This document shows, piece by piece, positions 17,215-26,610 of a stretch of 36,639 bases of DNA. Below the pieces are notes generated by a model. The model did not search any database. It worked only from the letters and a program-made list of their open reading frames with translations, and had not been told where the DNA came from. Position 1 is the stretch's first letter; the number at the start of each line of letters is the position of its first letter. The position numbers and the translations under genes are program-made. The stretch comes from Bacteroidales bacterium (GTDB taxonomy: Bacteria; Bacteroidota; Bacteroidia; Bacteroidales; UBA932), in contig JAFZME010000127.1 in NCBI GenBank assembly GCA_017553405.1, positions 1-36,639 of the forward strand, written 5' to 3'.

Positions 17215-20200
17215 TTATTGTTTCTGTACTCCGCTGTGGCGGGCGTCGGCGCCGCGCATAGGCCAGGAGGTCTGGCCGGGGCCTGTCACGCCGGGATAGC
17301 TAAGGCACATCAGGTAGCCCGACTGGATGCTGTTCTGGACGGTGGTGCCGCCGACGTACATCTTGCCGTCATCGCCGATGATGACAGAGGACCAGAACCT
17401 GATGCGCTCGGCGCTGCTGACGGAGGAATCCACCTTCTTGGCAGCATCGAGGAGCCTGACCTGGGCTACAATCTCGCAGGTGTGGGCGTCGTAGTCGGGC
17501 TTGACGATGAAGTAGTCGCCCGTCCAGTCGGCGACAACGTGGATGTTGCCGTTGTTGTCGACCGCAGCCGCGCCGCCGACGTCTTCCTTACCGACGCTGA
17601 ATTCATAGGCTTTGGTGCCGTCCGGGAGGTAAGCGATGATGCCGCCGTTGCCCGTAGTCGGGTCTTTCTTGAGGGAGACTATCGCCTCGCCGCGAGGGCC
17701 TATGACGATGCCGCCCTGGTCCTGCTTCCCGATGTTCTGGACATTGACGGCCTTCAGCCAGTTCTGGGTGAGGCCCGGGGCGGTCGTGGCGAGGCCCTGC
17801 GAAGCGTCCTCCCAGAAGAGACGGAGGTTATAAGTGCCGGAAGAGGTCTGTTCAATGGCGGGGAACACAAGGTAGTCGTGACCGTCGAACGAGGAGCACG
17901 CAATGCCCATATTAGGCGAAACCTTGTTCCACGGCTGGCCGCTGTTCCAGTTGTAGCCGCTGCGAAGGCCCCAGGGAACATACGCTCCGAAGGTCTCGTG
18001 AGTATTGGAAGGATTGTCCATCTCGGCCTGACTGGCAGCAAAGAGGCCGTAGGAGGCCGCCCAGCTCACCACACCGCCCTTGGAGACGGAGACTCCGGTG
18101 TAGGCGCCGCCGGAAGGGCCGCCCGAGCCGTCGGCATTGCCGACATAAGCCACCCTTTCGCCGGTGGTCTTGTTGACCGAGAGCACGGTGCCCGTGCCGC
18201 CGGCGTTGCCTATATAGACACAGGTCGGGCCGATTGCGGGAGTCGTGTAGTTGAAGTTAGGTGTCGGATCATTCCCCTTGTTGAAGAACTTGTCGGAAGT
18301 GAATGCCCACTTGACGGTGCCGTCGGAATTGAATGCCGTCAGGCATCCGGTGCCGCCGCTGCCGCCGGTCGCGTAGATGACGCTGCCGTCGGCTTCGATT
18401 GCAGGTGAAGTCTTCTGGTTGCCGGTGAATCCGATTTCCTGGGACCACAGAAGCTGTCCCTGAGGAGATACCTTGTAGAGCTTGGTGTCGGCGTCAAGTG
18501 TGTAATAGACGTTGCCGTCGGCATCCACTGCGGGATACTGCCCGGCGAAGCGGGCTCCGGTGGCGAGGCCCCATTCCATACGGATACTGGGGATAAACTC
18601 TTCTCCGGAAACCTCGAGTTCCATTGTCTCACCTGCGGAGACGGAGGAAGTAAGCTTTGTGGTGAGCTCGAGAGTCTCGCCGACAAGTTCGATGGTTATT
18701 TTATACTCGTCATTGGCCTTGGCAATAGGAGCGATAACGGTCATAGCCTCCAGTCCGTCGGCGATAGTGGTCCCTGCCGGGAAATTGAGGCAGGCCGAGG
18801 CGGCCGGCTCGTTCGGAGCCAGGGCACGGGTGGGATATGAGGCATCGGCCGAATAGGAGCCGAAAAGTTTACGATATGACGAGCTGACACTGACGCTCTT
18901 GATCTCCTTGCCGTTGTAGTCCGTCCCTTCAAAATCCTTGAACTTGACCTTGAGAGCGGCTGTCTTCTCTATGAACTGAAGCTCTCCGTCCTCCTTGACC
19001 TGGGCGACGGCGAAAACCGGAACATCCTCACCGACGGTCACTTCCGTGGGAATGACGACGGGGATATCCGACATATCGTTCATATCGTCCTGATAGGGAT
19101 AGTAGGCGGCGATGATAGGGGAATCCTCGGTCTTGCGGCCGTTGAAGCCGCCCTTGTTGCCGGTGGAAGAGGCCAGGGTGAACTCCATATTGTTGTCGTC
19201 GGCAGTCCACAGGCCGATCTTCGCGCCCTCGGGCCAGTCCTTGCCGGTCACGTAATAGGCGACCACGCTGCCTTCGACGGCCGTGCCGGGATCTATGGGC
19301 TGGTCGGGATCAATAGGCTCGATCGGCGAGCCCTTGCGCAGGCCTTTCTCGCGCAGATAGGCGTCCACAAGCTCGAAGACGTCGGTCTGGACATAGTCGG
19401 ACTCCGACGCGATGAATTTGTCGACGGCGGCATAGTTGCCCTTCTTTATCTGCGTGTCGTAGCTGTCCAGAAGGTTGGAATAGGAAAGCGCTCCGGCCGC
19501 GTGGACCTGCTTTCCGATGTTGGGGTTGTCCGACAGATAGAGCGTGTTGGAATACTGGAAAAGCTTGGCGCCGGGCAGCGACGCGTAGGTCGCAATCCCC
19601 TCCGCACTGGCAATCTGCGGATGGACGGCGATTGTCTGGTCCTTGAACTGGAATTCGTTGGCAAGCGAATAGCTGCCGCCGACGTAGACCATCACCTGGT
19701 TTTCCATCTCGCACTCCTGGATGATCCTGACGCACCTGGAGACGGGGACGTTCTTGCCGGAGATGTCGAGATTGACGTAGATCTTGTCCTTGCAGGCAAG
19801 GAGCATCTCCTTGAGAGTCGGTATCTTGATGGTGTTGCCTTCGGCGTCCTTGTAAATCTTGGAGCCGCGGCGCATATCGTACTGGCAGATCTCCTCGTAG
19901 GTCATATCGGCGACGGTGCCGCTGCCGTTGGTCGTGGCGTTGATGGTCGGGTCGTGGCAGCAGACGAGCTCGTAGTCCTTGGTCGGGCGGATGTCGATTT
20001 CGACCATATCCACGCCCTTGGTGATGGCCATCTCAACCGCGGGAATGGAGTTCTCCGGGAGGTAGGCGCTGGCGCCTGCCACGGTGTTGGCGCGGTGAGC
20101 CACGATGAAGATACGGTCGCGGGTGCCGGAGGCCTTGACGCCCTCGATGACCTCATCCCAAAGGGTGAGCAGCGGCTTGGAAATATGGCCCGGGGTGTCC

Positions 20201-20328
20201 TGGCCGCCTTCCTGGCCGCCTTCTTCCTGACCGCCCTGCTCCTGGCCTTCCTTGGCCTTGTCGCAGGAGACGGCTACGAAGGAAAGTCCTGCAAGAAGGC
20301 AAATGAATATGTTTAAAATCCTTTTCAT
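17215..20328 (-). CDS. GDPD + fimbrillin-like + PQQ-type beta-propeller fusion lipoprotein (1037 aa)
   Basis: Lipoprotein signal with Cys22 (FVAVSC), then a Gln/Glu/Gly-rich linker (about 28-45). Residues about 70-320 are a glycerophosphodiester phosphodiesterase: AHRAN with His78-Arg79, PEN with Glu92-Asn93, VEIDI with Glu110 and Asp112, and CCHD with His125, so the catalytic His pair and metal ligands are intact. A Pro/Asp linker (325-338) leads to a fimbrillin-like beta-sandwich (about 345-565, including IIAAYYPYQDDM). Residues about 575-1037 form a PQQ-like propeller with repeated 'aDGnvY/aiG..cvYiGn' blades, ending SWPMRGADARHSG, the closing motif of this propeller family. It overlaps the preceding propeller gene by 4 nt (ATGA). 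The propeller is paralogous to that of the upstream 559-aa protein. A three-part surface enzyme of this kind is unusual; the propeller probably binds the substrate or cell-surface partner. Confidence 0.9.
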   Translation of the reverse strand: MKRILNIFICLLAGLSFVAVSCDKAKEGQEQGGQEEGGQEGGQDTPGHISKPLLTLWDEVIEGVKASGTRDRIFIVAHRANTVAGASAYLPENSIPAVEMAITKGVDMVEIDIRPTKDYELVCCHDPTINATTNGSGTVADMTYEEICQYDMRRGSKIYKDAEGNTIKIPTLKEMLLACKDKIYVNLDISGKNVPVSRCVRIIQECEMENQVMVYVGGSYSLANEFQFKDQTIAVHPQIASAEGIATYASLPGAKLFQYSNTLYLSDNPNIGKQVHAAGALSYSNLLDSYDTQIKKGNYAAVDKFIASESDYVQTDVFELVDAYLREKGLRKGSPIEPIDPDQPIDPGTAVEGSVVAYYVTGKDWPEGAKIGLWTADDNNMEFTLASSTGNKGGFNGRKTEDSPIIAAYYPYQDDMNDMSDIPVVIPTEVTVGEDVPVFAVAQVKEDGELQFIEKTAALKVKFKDFEGTDYNGKEIKSVSVSSSYRKLFGSYSADASYPTRALAPNEPAASACLNFPAGTTIADGLEAMTVIAPIAKANDEYKITIELVGETLELTTKLTSSVSAGETMELEVSGEEFIPSIRMEWGLATGARFAGQYPAVDADGNVYYTLDADTKLYKVSPQGQLLWSQEIGFTGNQKTSPAIEADGSVIYATGGSGGTGCLTAFNSDGTVKWAFTSDKFFNKGNDPTPNFNYTTPAIGPTCVYIGNAGGTGTVLSVNKTTGERVAYVGNADGSGGPSGGAYTGVSVSKGGVVSWAASYGLFAASQAEMDNPSNTHETFGAYVPWGLRSGYNWNSGQPWNKVSPNMGIACSSFDGHDYLVFPAIEQTSSGTYNLRLFWEDASQGLATTAPGLTQNWLKAVNVQNIGKQDQGGIVIGPRGEAIVSLKKDPTTGNGGIIAYLPDGTKAYEFSVGKEDVGGAAAVDNNGNIHVVADWTGDYFIVKPDYDAHTCEIVAQVRLLDAAKKVDSSVSSAERIRFWSSVIIGDDGKMYVGGTTVQNSIQSGYLMCLSYPGVTGPGQTSWPMRGADARHSGVQKQ

Positions 20329-22004
20329 CTTACGATAAGTTGCTTATTGGTGTGACGGCGGTCGTGGCCGACCATAGGCCAGGACGTGTTGCCGGGGCCG
20401 GTGCAGCCTTCGAATCCGAGGCAGACGAGGGCGCTCCAGCCGCGGGTGTCCTCGTCGGTGACGATGCAGTACATCTTGCCGTCGTCGCCGATGACCACGG
20501 AGTTCCAGATCTTGCCCGTAAGGGCGCCATCCTTGTTGGCCTGGTAGTCATATTCGCTCGCGGAATACTTGCTGACAATAAGGCGGGCGAGGTTCATCTT
20601 GGCGAGGAGGGTGAATTCACCGGAGGCATACTTCACGATGTAGTAGAAGCCGTCCTCGGTACCGAAGTGGATGTTGCCGGCCTCGTCGATGGCTGCCGAG
20701 CCGGAGACCTTCTCCTGCACGCGGTAGCGGGCAAGGACCTGCCCCTGCGCAAGATCGACGATGGCGATGCCGCCGTTCTCGGCGCCGAGCTCATAGCAGA
20801 GGGATGCGACAGCGTAGCCTTCCGGGGTGATGACGACGCCGCCCTGGTCCTGATCGTAGGTGTCATCGATATAGGTGGAGGAAATCTGATTGCCGTTGGT
20901 GACGTCGAGGGCATAGACGCGGACGCCGATCTGGTCGGTCACCATACCGACAAGAGCCGACTTGTCGTCGATGGTGGTCAGGGTAAGAGGACACATCGCG
21001 GACATCTTTGCACGCTCGGGGGCCTCGCCGTACATCCTCCAGCTGTAATCTCCGCCGGTCGCGGCAGCGTCGAGGACGCTCTTGTCCATTCCGAAGGCGC
21101 CATATTCTCCGCCATACCAGTGGATGGTCCCCTTGTTGGATATGGCTATGCCGGTACGGGCTCCTCCGACAGGGCCGCCGTCGCCGTGCTTGCAGAAGCC
21201 GGCGCGGGTGCCGTCCGCCTTGTTGATGGAGATGACGGAGCCGGTGGTGCCTGTGTTGCCGATGTAGATGTGGTCGCCGTCGATGCCGGCGAGGATACCG
21301 GTGACAGTGGGAAGTTTGTCACCCGTCGTGAAGAAATCGGTGAAAGTCCACTTCTTGCTGCCGTCGGGGTTGAAGGCGACATAGCAGCCGTCGGGGCTCT
21401 TGGTGCCGCCGCCGACATAGACAGTTCCGTCTTCATCGATGCTCGGGATGGTCCACACAGCAGACTCGGCGTCGGACGCGTTGAATATCACCTGATCCCA
21501 CTGCTTGACGCCTGAAGCGTTGAATTTGTAGAGCTTGCGGGCACGGCTGGTCGCATAGATGCTGCCGTCATCGGCTATGGCCACCGAGGAAATCGAGGTG
21601 TAACCGTCGATCTTGGCAGCCCAGTGAAGCGTGATGTTGTCCGTCTCAGGGACGGGGGCCGGGTTGACGACGAGGTTCTTCTGGCGCTGTGCGCTGGAGC
21701 CGGCGGCGTCAGTCACCGTGAGCTTGACGGCGACGGTGCCGTTGGTCTCGAAGGTGTACGCGGCGGTCTCGCCGGTGAGAGTCGCCATCTTGGTGCTTGT
21801 CTTCTGGTTGAAGAGCTCCCAGGTGCAGTTGAACGGGGACTTGCCGCCGGTGAGTTTGGCTGTGAAGGTCACCTCTTCCTGCGCGCGGCAGGGGTTCTTG
21901 GAAATTGTGAAGTCAACGGTGATGGCAGAAGCTTTTCCACCATCCTTATTGCACCCTGCGAGCGCGAGGGCTGCAATGCAAAGAAGCAAGAAATACTTTT
22001 TCAT
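20325..22004 (-). CDS. PKD + PQQ-type beta-propeller lipoprotein (559 aa)
   Basis: Lipoprotein signal MKKYFLLLCIAALALAGC with Cys18. Residues about 29-115 form a PKD-type domain (DFTISKNPCRAQEEVTFTAKL ... YTFETNGTVAVKLTVTD). Residues about 125-559 form a PQQ-like beta-propeller with blade motifs such as SVAIADDGSIYATS, SIDEDGTVYVGGG, IDGDHIYIGNTG and VIGDDGKMYCIVT, ending TSWPMVGHDRRHTN. No catalytic residues of quinoprotein dehydrogenases are evident, so a binding or scaffold role is more likely than enzymology. The position directly behind SusD1 (15-nt gap) is where surface glycan- or ligand-binding lipoproteins usually lie. Stop and next start overlap (ATGA), implying coupled translation with the GDPD fusion. 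Confidence 0.88.
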   Translation of the reverse strand: MKKYFLLLCIAALALAGCNKDGGKASAITVDFTISKNPCRAQEEVTFTAKLTGGKSPFNCTWELFNQKTSTKMATLTGETAAYTFETNGTVAVKLTVTDAAGSSAQRQKNLVVNPAPVPETDNITLHWAAKIDGYTSISSVAIADDGSIYATSRARKLYKFNASGVKQWDQVIFNASDAESAVWTIPSIDEDGTVYVGGGTKSPDGCYVAFNPDGSKKWTFTDFFTTGDKLPTVTGILAGIDGDHIYIGNTGTTGSVISINKADGTRAGFCKHGDGGPVGGARTGIAISNKGTIHWYGGEYGAFGMDKSVLDAAATGGDYSWRMYGEAPERAKMSAMCPLTLTTIDDKSALVGMVTDQIGVRVYALDVTNGNQISSTYIDDTYDQDQGGVVITPEGYAVASLCYELGAENGGIAIVDLAQGQVLARYRVQEKVSGSAAIDEAGNIHFGTEDGFYYIVKYASGEFTLLAKMNLARLIVSKYSASEYDYQANKDGALTGKIWNSVVIGDDGKMYCIVTDEDTRGWSALVCLGFEGCTGPGNTSWPMVGHDRRHTNKQLIVR

Positions 22005-22019
22005 ATTATGGTTTGATTA

Positions 22020-23372
22020 TTAGTCGTTATAGCCGGGGTTCTGGGGATAATTGCCGTGGCCGGCGATGTCGCGCTCATCCTGCGGGATGGGCCAGTAGAG
22101 AAGGAAGTCACGGCCTTCCCAGGTGTCATACAGGTCGGTGCGGCCGGTGCGCTTGATGTCGAACCAGCGGCGGCCTTCGCCGTAGAATTCACGGTGGTTC
22201 TCATCGAGGATGAGATTCTGGAAGTCCTGCTCGCCCATAGAGTCGGGAATATTGACGGTCGCGTAGCGCTTCTCCATAAAGGTCTTCAGCGTGGCAAGGC
22301 CGGCCGAGGGGCCTTCTGCCTCCGCCTTGATGAGATACATATCGGCAAGACGCCACATCATCAGAGGGGAAGCCATCGGGTTGGGATTGTCCACGAACTG
22401 GTGGGTGTCGCTGCGGCCGTTGGGGAATTTTATCAGGCGCATAGCATCTTCCGGGGAGAATGTCGCGGCGGCCCTGATGTCGCCGGACTTTGACGCGATG
22501 TCGGAAAAGAGATTCTGGTAGCACTTAGCCGCCGGAGAATAGTTCCAGGAGGCGTCGGTGTCGTTGACGTTGCTGAAAATGTCACGGAAATCGGTCGTGC
22601 GGTTGTTGGCCAGCATAAAGACGGCTTCGCGCGTCGATGTGCCGCTGATGAACATCTTGGCGAAGCCCTCCGCAGTGTCCTCGAGAGAGAACTTGCCGGA
22701 GTCGATCACCTTGCCGGCCCAGGTCGCCGCCTCATCGTTTTTGCCCCGCCACAGGCAGACCTTGGCGAGGAACGCCCAAGCGGCCTCCTTGGAGGGATAG
22801 TATATAGATGTAAATTCGTCGAGATAGTCGAGAGAGGCGGTGAGGTCGGACTCGATGAGGTCCCAGACCTGACCCTCGGGGGAAATCGGGACGACATCGG
22901 TCGTGGTCTCGCGCAGGATCGGGACGCCGCCGTAGCGCTGGACGAGGAGATAGTAGGTCCAGGCGCGGAAGAAATAGGCGTTGCCCTTGGCCTCACGCAC
23001 GGCGGCGGACTCGCCGGACGCCTTGTTGGCGGCCGAGAGGAGCTCGTTGACGGTGGCGAGCTTCTGGAAGGCGGACTGCCAGATGCTCAGGGCCATACTC
23101 GACGAGGGCGACTGGGTGGTCGCGTGGACGTCGCTGTAGGAGAAGCCCGGGCCGTCCTCGAAGTCCTCGGCGAGGAAGTCGCCGTTGAACCAGGCCGTGA
23201 CCGTCAGGTTCTCCATCTGGTTGCGGGCGCCGTTGGTGAGCTTCGACAGGTCGCCTTCGGTGAGCTGGTCGGCGAAAATGGCGTGCTTGGGGCGTATGTT
23301 GTCTATCTGCTTGCCGCAGGAAATGGAAACCGCGGCCAGAAGAATCAGTGCTATTGTGCTGTAGTGTTTCAT
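22020..23372 (-). CDS. SusD/RagB family nutrient-binding lipoprotein (SusD1, 450 aa)
   Basis: Lipoprotein signal MKHYSTIALILLAAVSISC with Cys19. The SusD pattern is clear: an N-terminal helical domain (SIWQSAFQKLATVNELLSAA, then AKGNAYFFRAWTYYLLVQRYGGVPI), TPR-like AWAFLAKVCLWRGKNDEAATWAGKVI, MMWRLADMYLIKAEAEG, and a C-terminal ENHREFYGEGRRWFDIKRTG followed by LLYWPIPQDE and NPGY. It begins 6 nt after SusC1. At 450 residues it is on the short side for the family, and the loops that hold the ligand-binding site are compact. It should cap the SusC1 barrel and deliver substrate at the cell surface. Confidence 0.96.
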   Translation of the reverse strand: MKHYSTIALILLAAVSISCGKQIDNIRPKHAIFADQLTEGDLSKLTNGARNQMENLTVTAWFNGDFLAEDFEDGPGFSYSDVHATTQSPSSSMALSIWQSAFQKLATVNELLSAANKASGESAAVREAKGNAYFFRAWTYYLLVQRYGGVPILRETTTDVVPISPEGQVWDLIESDLTASLDYLDEFTSIYYPSKEAAWAFLAKVCLWRGKNDEAATWAGKVIDSGKFSLEDTAEGFAKMFISGTSTREAVFMLANNRTTDFRDIFSNVNDTDASWNYSPAAKCYQNLFSDIASKSGDIRAAATFSPEDAMRLIKFPNGRSDTHQFVDNPNPMASPLMMWRLADMYLIKAEAEGPSAGLATLKTFMEKRYATVNIPDSMGEQDFQNLILDENHREFYGEGRRWFDIKRTGRTDLYDTWEGRDFLLYWPIPQDERDIAGHGNYPQNPGYND

Positions 23373-23378
23373 AACCTG

Positions 23379-26300
23379 TCAGAATTTGAATTCAACTCCG
23401 CCGATAAACGAGCGCATCATAGGCTCATAGCCAAAATCGGTTGCATAGGAACCGGCGGCCGGGTTGCCTGAGACTGAAGCCTCGGGGTCATAGCCGTCGT
23501 ATTTGGTGAAGGTCCACACGTTGTCCACGGTGAAGAAGAACTTGATGCCGCGTATGCGGATCTTGTCCATCCATTTCTGCGGAAGCGAATAGGCAAGGGT
23601 GATGTTCTTGATCTTGAAATAGGACGCATCCTCGAGATATCTGGTCGAGGTGAGGACGTTGTAGTCGTAGCTCCAGCCCGTGTGGGCGCCGTTGAGGATA
23701 GGGCGCGGCATCGTGTTGGACGAGCCGGGGCCGCGCCAGAAGTTGTTGGCGGCGTACTTGCTGACGTTGAACCACTGGGTGTAGTACCTGGTGCCGTTCT
23801 CCGTCACGCTTCCGGAGGAGAGGCCGAGATGCTCGATGCCCTCGGCGTTGCAGCCCTTCCAGGCGGCGAAGATCTTCCCGCCAAAGGAGTACTGGCACAT
23901 AATGTTGAGCTCGAGGCCCTTCCAGCTGAGGGTGGAGGTGAGGCCGCCGAAGAAGTCCGGCACGGCCTTGCCGCACTCGACGCGGTCGTTGTCGTCGATG
24001 TCGCCGTTGCCGTCGCGGTCGAAGTATTTCACGTCACCGGCGCGTACGCCCTTGGCGTAGAGCTGCTCGGGGACTTCGCTGTCGTCCTGGTAGATCCCGT
24101 CCATACGGAGCATATACCAGGAGCTGATCGGCTTGCCGGTGATGAGGGCGTGCTTGTTGCCGCCGTAGAGGTAGCTGTGGGTGAGGATAATGATGTCCTG
24201 GCCGTCGAGCAGCTTGACAAGCTTGTTCCTGCCCCAGGAGAAGTTGCCGGAAAGGTCCCACTTGACCTCGCGGTCGATGATGCGGCCGCCGAGGGTGAGC
24301 TCCACGCCGACATTGTCCATAGTGCCGATATTGTCGACGAGAGAAGTGTAGCCGGAAGTGGAGACGACGGGCTTGTCGTAGAGAAGGTCCTCGGTGCGGG
24401 ACCAGAACACGTCGAAGACGCCGGTCATACGGCCGCCGAACAGTTCGAAGTCGGCGCCGAAGTCGACCTTGGTCGCCTTCTCCCACTTGATGTCCTGGGC
24501 TATCTGGGTGATGCGCATACCGGCGGCGCCGTTGTACGGGTTGCCTGCGGCCACGAGCGACATCGCCGACCAGTTGCTCACGCCTGCCATACTGCCGGTC
24601 TGGCCGGCGCTGGCGCGGAGCTTCAGCTCAGTGAGCACGCTGCTCTGGGGCATCCACTTCTCGTTGGTGAGGATCCAGGCCACGGAGCCGGCCGGGAAGA
24701 AGCCGTAGCGGTTCTTCTTCGGGAAGCGGGACGAGCCGTCGGCGCGGGCGCTGAAGTTGACGATGTAGCGGTTGCCGTAGTTGAGCATACCGCGGAAGAA
24801 GAAGGACTCGAGCGCGTAGGCGTTGTAGCCGATGGAGCCGGCGTAGATCTGGTTGCCGGAGGTGATGAGGTCGAAGCTCGACGAAGGGTAGGCGTCGTTG
24901 GCGTAGTTGTCGGAGGAGGCGCCGAAGGTCTCGTACTGGTATTTCTCGAAGGAATGGCCGGCCATCACGGAATACATCAGCTGGTTCCATTCGTTCTCAT
25001 AGGAGACGACATTGTCGACGACGATGCGGAAGGAATTGTCCTTCTGCTCGCTGAGGGCGTGCCAGCCGTCCTTGTAGCCGCGGTCGGTGTTGTTCTCGGT
25101 GAGCTTCTTGATGGTCTTGTCGTAGATGCCGTAGCCGCTGACCGAAGGGCTGTACTTGAATCCCTTGAAGGGCTTGATGTCGAGGCTCAGAGTCCCCTGG
25201 AGCTGGTATTTGTTGACGTAATAGTCTTCTTCCTGAATCACCATCACGGGATTGTGGCGCACGAGGCCGCTCTCGCTCATCACGCGCCAGGAACCGTCCT
25301 CGAGCTTGTCGTTGTACCAGGGCTGCTCTTCGCGGGCGGCACGCAGGAGTTTCAGCGAGCCGTCGGTCTCCTCGACCTTGTCGTAGCGGGAGTAGGCGCC
25401 GGAGATGTTGATGTTCATCGTGAGCCACTTGGCAATCTGCTGGCTGAGCTTGGTGCGGGCGGTCAGCTTGGAGAAGTTGGTCTTCAGGAGATAGCCCTGC
25501 TGGTCCTCATAGCCGATGGAGGCGTAGAACTTCGTCTTGACGGTGCCGCCGCTCACGCTCACTGACGCCCTTCCGAGCAGCGGGGCCTTGCGGGATATGG
25601 CGCTCATCCAGTCGAAGTCGATGTCGTTGTCGGGGATGTACATCTCGACGAACTTGTTCATCTGGGCGTTGTAGTTGTCGATGGCCGTGGAGATGGTGTT
25701 GATGTACTCGGCCCTGTTGGCCATCGGGATGTCGTGGCCGACCTGGGCGACGCCGAAGGAAGCGCTGGCGTTGACCAGCGTCCTGCCCGCCGCACCGGAT
25801 TTTGTCGTTATGAGGATTACGCCCGCATTGGCCCGGGAGCCGTAGATCGCCGTCGCGGAAGCGTCCTTGAGGACCTCGATGCTGGCGATGTCGTCGGAGT
25901 TGATGTTGGGATAGCTCTCGGCGGGGATGCCGTCAACGACATAGAGAGGAGAGGAGCCTCCGGAAATGGAGCTCACGCCGCGGACTATGACGTTGGGCGT
26001 GGAACCCGGGATGCCTGAGCCGCTCGCGATGCTCACGCCCGGCACGCGGCCCTGGAGATTCTTGACAGGGTTGTAGTCGGCGCCTATCTGGATCTCATCC
26101 ATCTTGAGGGAGGAGATCGACGAGCTGACGAGCTTCTTGGAAGCCACGCCGTAGCCCACGACCACCGCCTCGTCGAGGTTCTCCGCCTGCGGGCGCATCA
26201 CGACGTCTATCTGCTCCCTGCCGGCGACCTGCTCCACGACTTCCTCGAAGCCGATGAAGGAGTAGGTCAGGGCCCCTTCCGCCGCCACCTCTACGGAGTA

Positions 26301-26501
26301 ATTTCCGTCAAGGTCGGAAGTGACGGCCTTCTGGGACGACTGGTCGGGGATGATGACACACCCCACGACCGGCTCGCCCGCCTGGTCTTTTATGACGCCT
26401 TTTACGGTGTGATTCTGGGCCATCGCGGCCGGCGAAAAGAGCAGCGCCGCCGCCAAAGCGAGCCCCAAAGATTTGGTAATCAACAAATTGAGTCTAATCA
26501 T
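23379..26501 (-). CDS. SusC/RagA family TonB-linked outer-membrane transporter (SusC1, 1040 aa)
   Basis: First gene of the long minus-strand run. N-terminal signal peptide MIRLNLLITKSLGLALAAALLFSPAAMAQ, then a carboxypeptidase-D-regulatory-like domain (about 32-105, VKGVIKDQAGEPVVGC), the VVVGYG motif at 113-118, and the plug (VIVRGVSS, SPLYVVDGIPAE, DIASIEVLKDASATAIYGSRANAGVILITTK). The barrel ends with the aromatic terminus IGGVEFKF. The ATG at 26499-26501 follows a TATATTTG -7 element (26531-26538) by about 30 nt, which supports this start and makes it the operon's entry point. No regulator (ECF sigma/anti-sigma, hybrid two-component system or SusR) lies next to it inside the window, so control of the locus is not visible here. 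Substrate unknown. Confidence 0.97.
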   Translation of the reverse strand: MIRLNLLITKSLGLALAAALLFSPAAMAQNHTVKGVIKDQAGEPVVGCVIIPDQSSQKAVTSDLDGNYSVEVAAEGALTYSFIGFEEVVEQVAGREQIDVVMRPQAENLDEAVVVGYGVASKKLVSSSISSLKMDEIQIGADYNPVKNLQGRVPGVSIASGSGIPGSTPNVIVRGVSSISGGSSPLYVVDGIPAESYPNINSDDIASIEVLKDASATAIYGSRANAGVILITTKSGAAGRTLVNASASFGVAQVGHDIPMANRAEYINTISTAIDNYNAQMNKFVEMYIPDNDIDFDWMSAISRKAPLLGRASVSVSGGTVKTKFYASIGYEDQQGYLLKTNFSKLTARTKLSQQIAKWLTMNINISGAYSRYDKVEETDGSLKLLRAAREEQPWYNDKLEDGSWRVMSESGLVRHNPVMVIQEEDYYVNKYQLQGTLSLDIKPFKGFKYSPSVSGYGIYDKTIKKLTENNTDRGYKDGWHALSEQKDNSFRIVVDNVVSYENEWNQLMYSVMAGHSFEKYQYETFGASSDNYANDAYPSSSFDLITSGNQIYAGSIGYNAYALESFFFRGMLNYGNRYIVNFSARADGSSRFPKKNRYGFFPAGSVAWILTNEKWMPQSSVLTELKLRASAGQTGSMAGVSNWSAMSLVAAGNPYNGAAGMRITQIAQDIKWEKATKVDFGADFELFGGRMTGVFDVFWSRTEDLLYDKPVVSTSGYTSLVDNIGTMDNVGVELTLGGRIIDREVKWDLSGNFSWGRNKLVKLLDGQDIIILTHSYLYGGNKHALITGKPISSWYMLRMDGIYQDDSEVPEQLYAKGVRAGDVKYFDRDGNGDIDDNDRVECGKAVPDFFGGLTSTLSWKGLELNIMCQYSFGGKIFAAWKGCNAEGIEHLGLSSGSVTENGTRYYTQWFNVSKYAANNFWRGPGSSNTMPRPILNGAHTGWSYDYNVLTSTRYLEDASYFKIKNITLAYSLPQKWMDKIRIRGIKFFFTVDNVWTFTKYDGYDPEASVSGNPAAGSYATDFGYEPMMRSFIGGVEFKF

Positions 26502-26530
26502 TGACCTTTTAGTGTTATTATATGGGACTC

Positions 26531-26538
26531 CAAATATA
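26531..26538 (-). promoter_or_regulatory. -7 promoter element of the large Sus/GDPD/Pmp operon
   Basis: On the minus strand this reads TATATTTG, a perfect match to the Bacteroidota -7 consensus TAnnTTTG. A T-rich stretch (GTTTTTT) lies 14-20 nt further upstream where the -33 TTTG element would be expected, but that element is not exact. Transcription would begin near 26524, leaving a leader of about 23 nt before the SusC1 ATG. Confidence 0.6.
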
Positions 26539-26610
26539 ATGATTTTCTATAAAAAACGCGCGCTCTTATGCGCGAGCCACGCACGCGCACACGAACCCGC
26601 CCTTTCCGCT

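Noticed and set aside
23682-25565. Plus-strand open frame of 627 codons opposite SusC1
   Set aside because: Antisense shadow of a clear SusC gene; composition is Val/Gly/Ala/Asp/Glu-rich as expected from reverse-complemented GC-rich codons.
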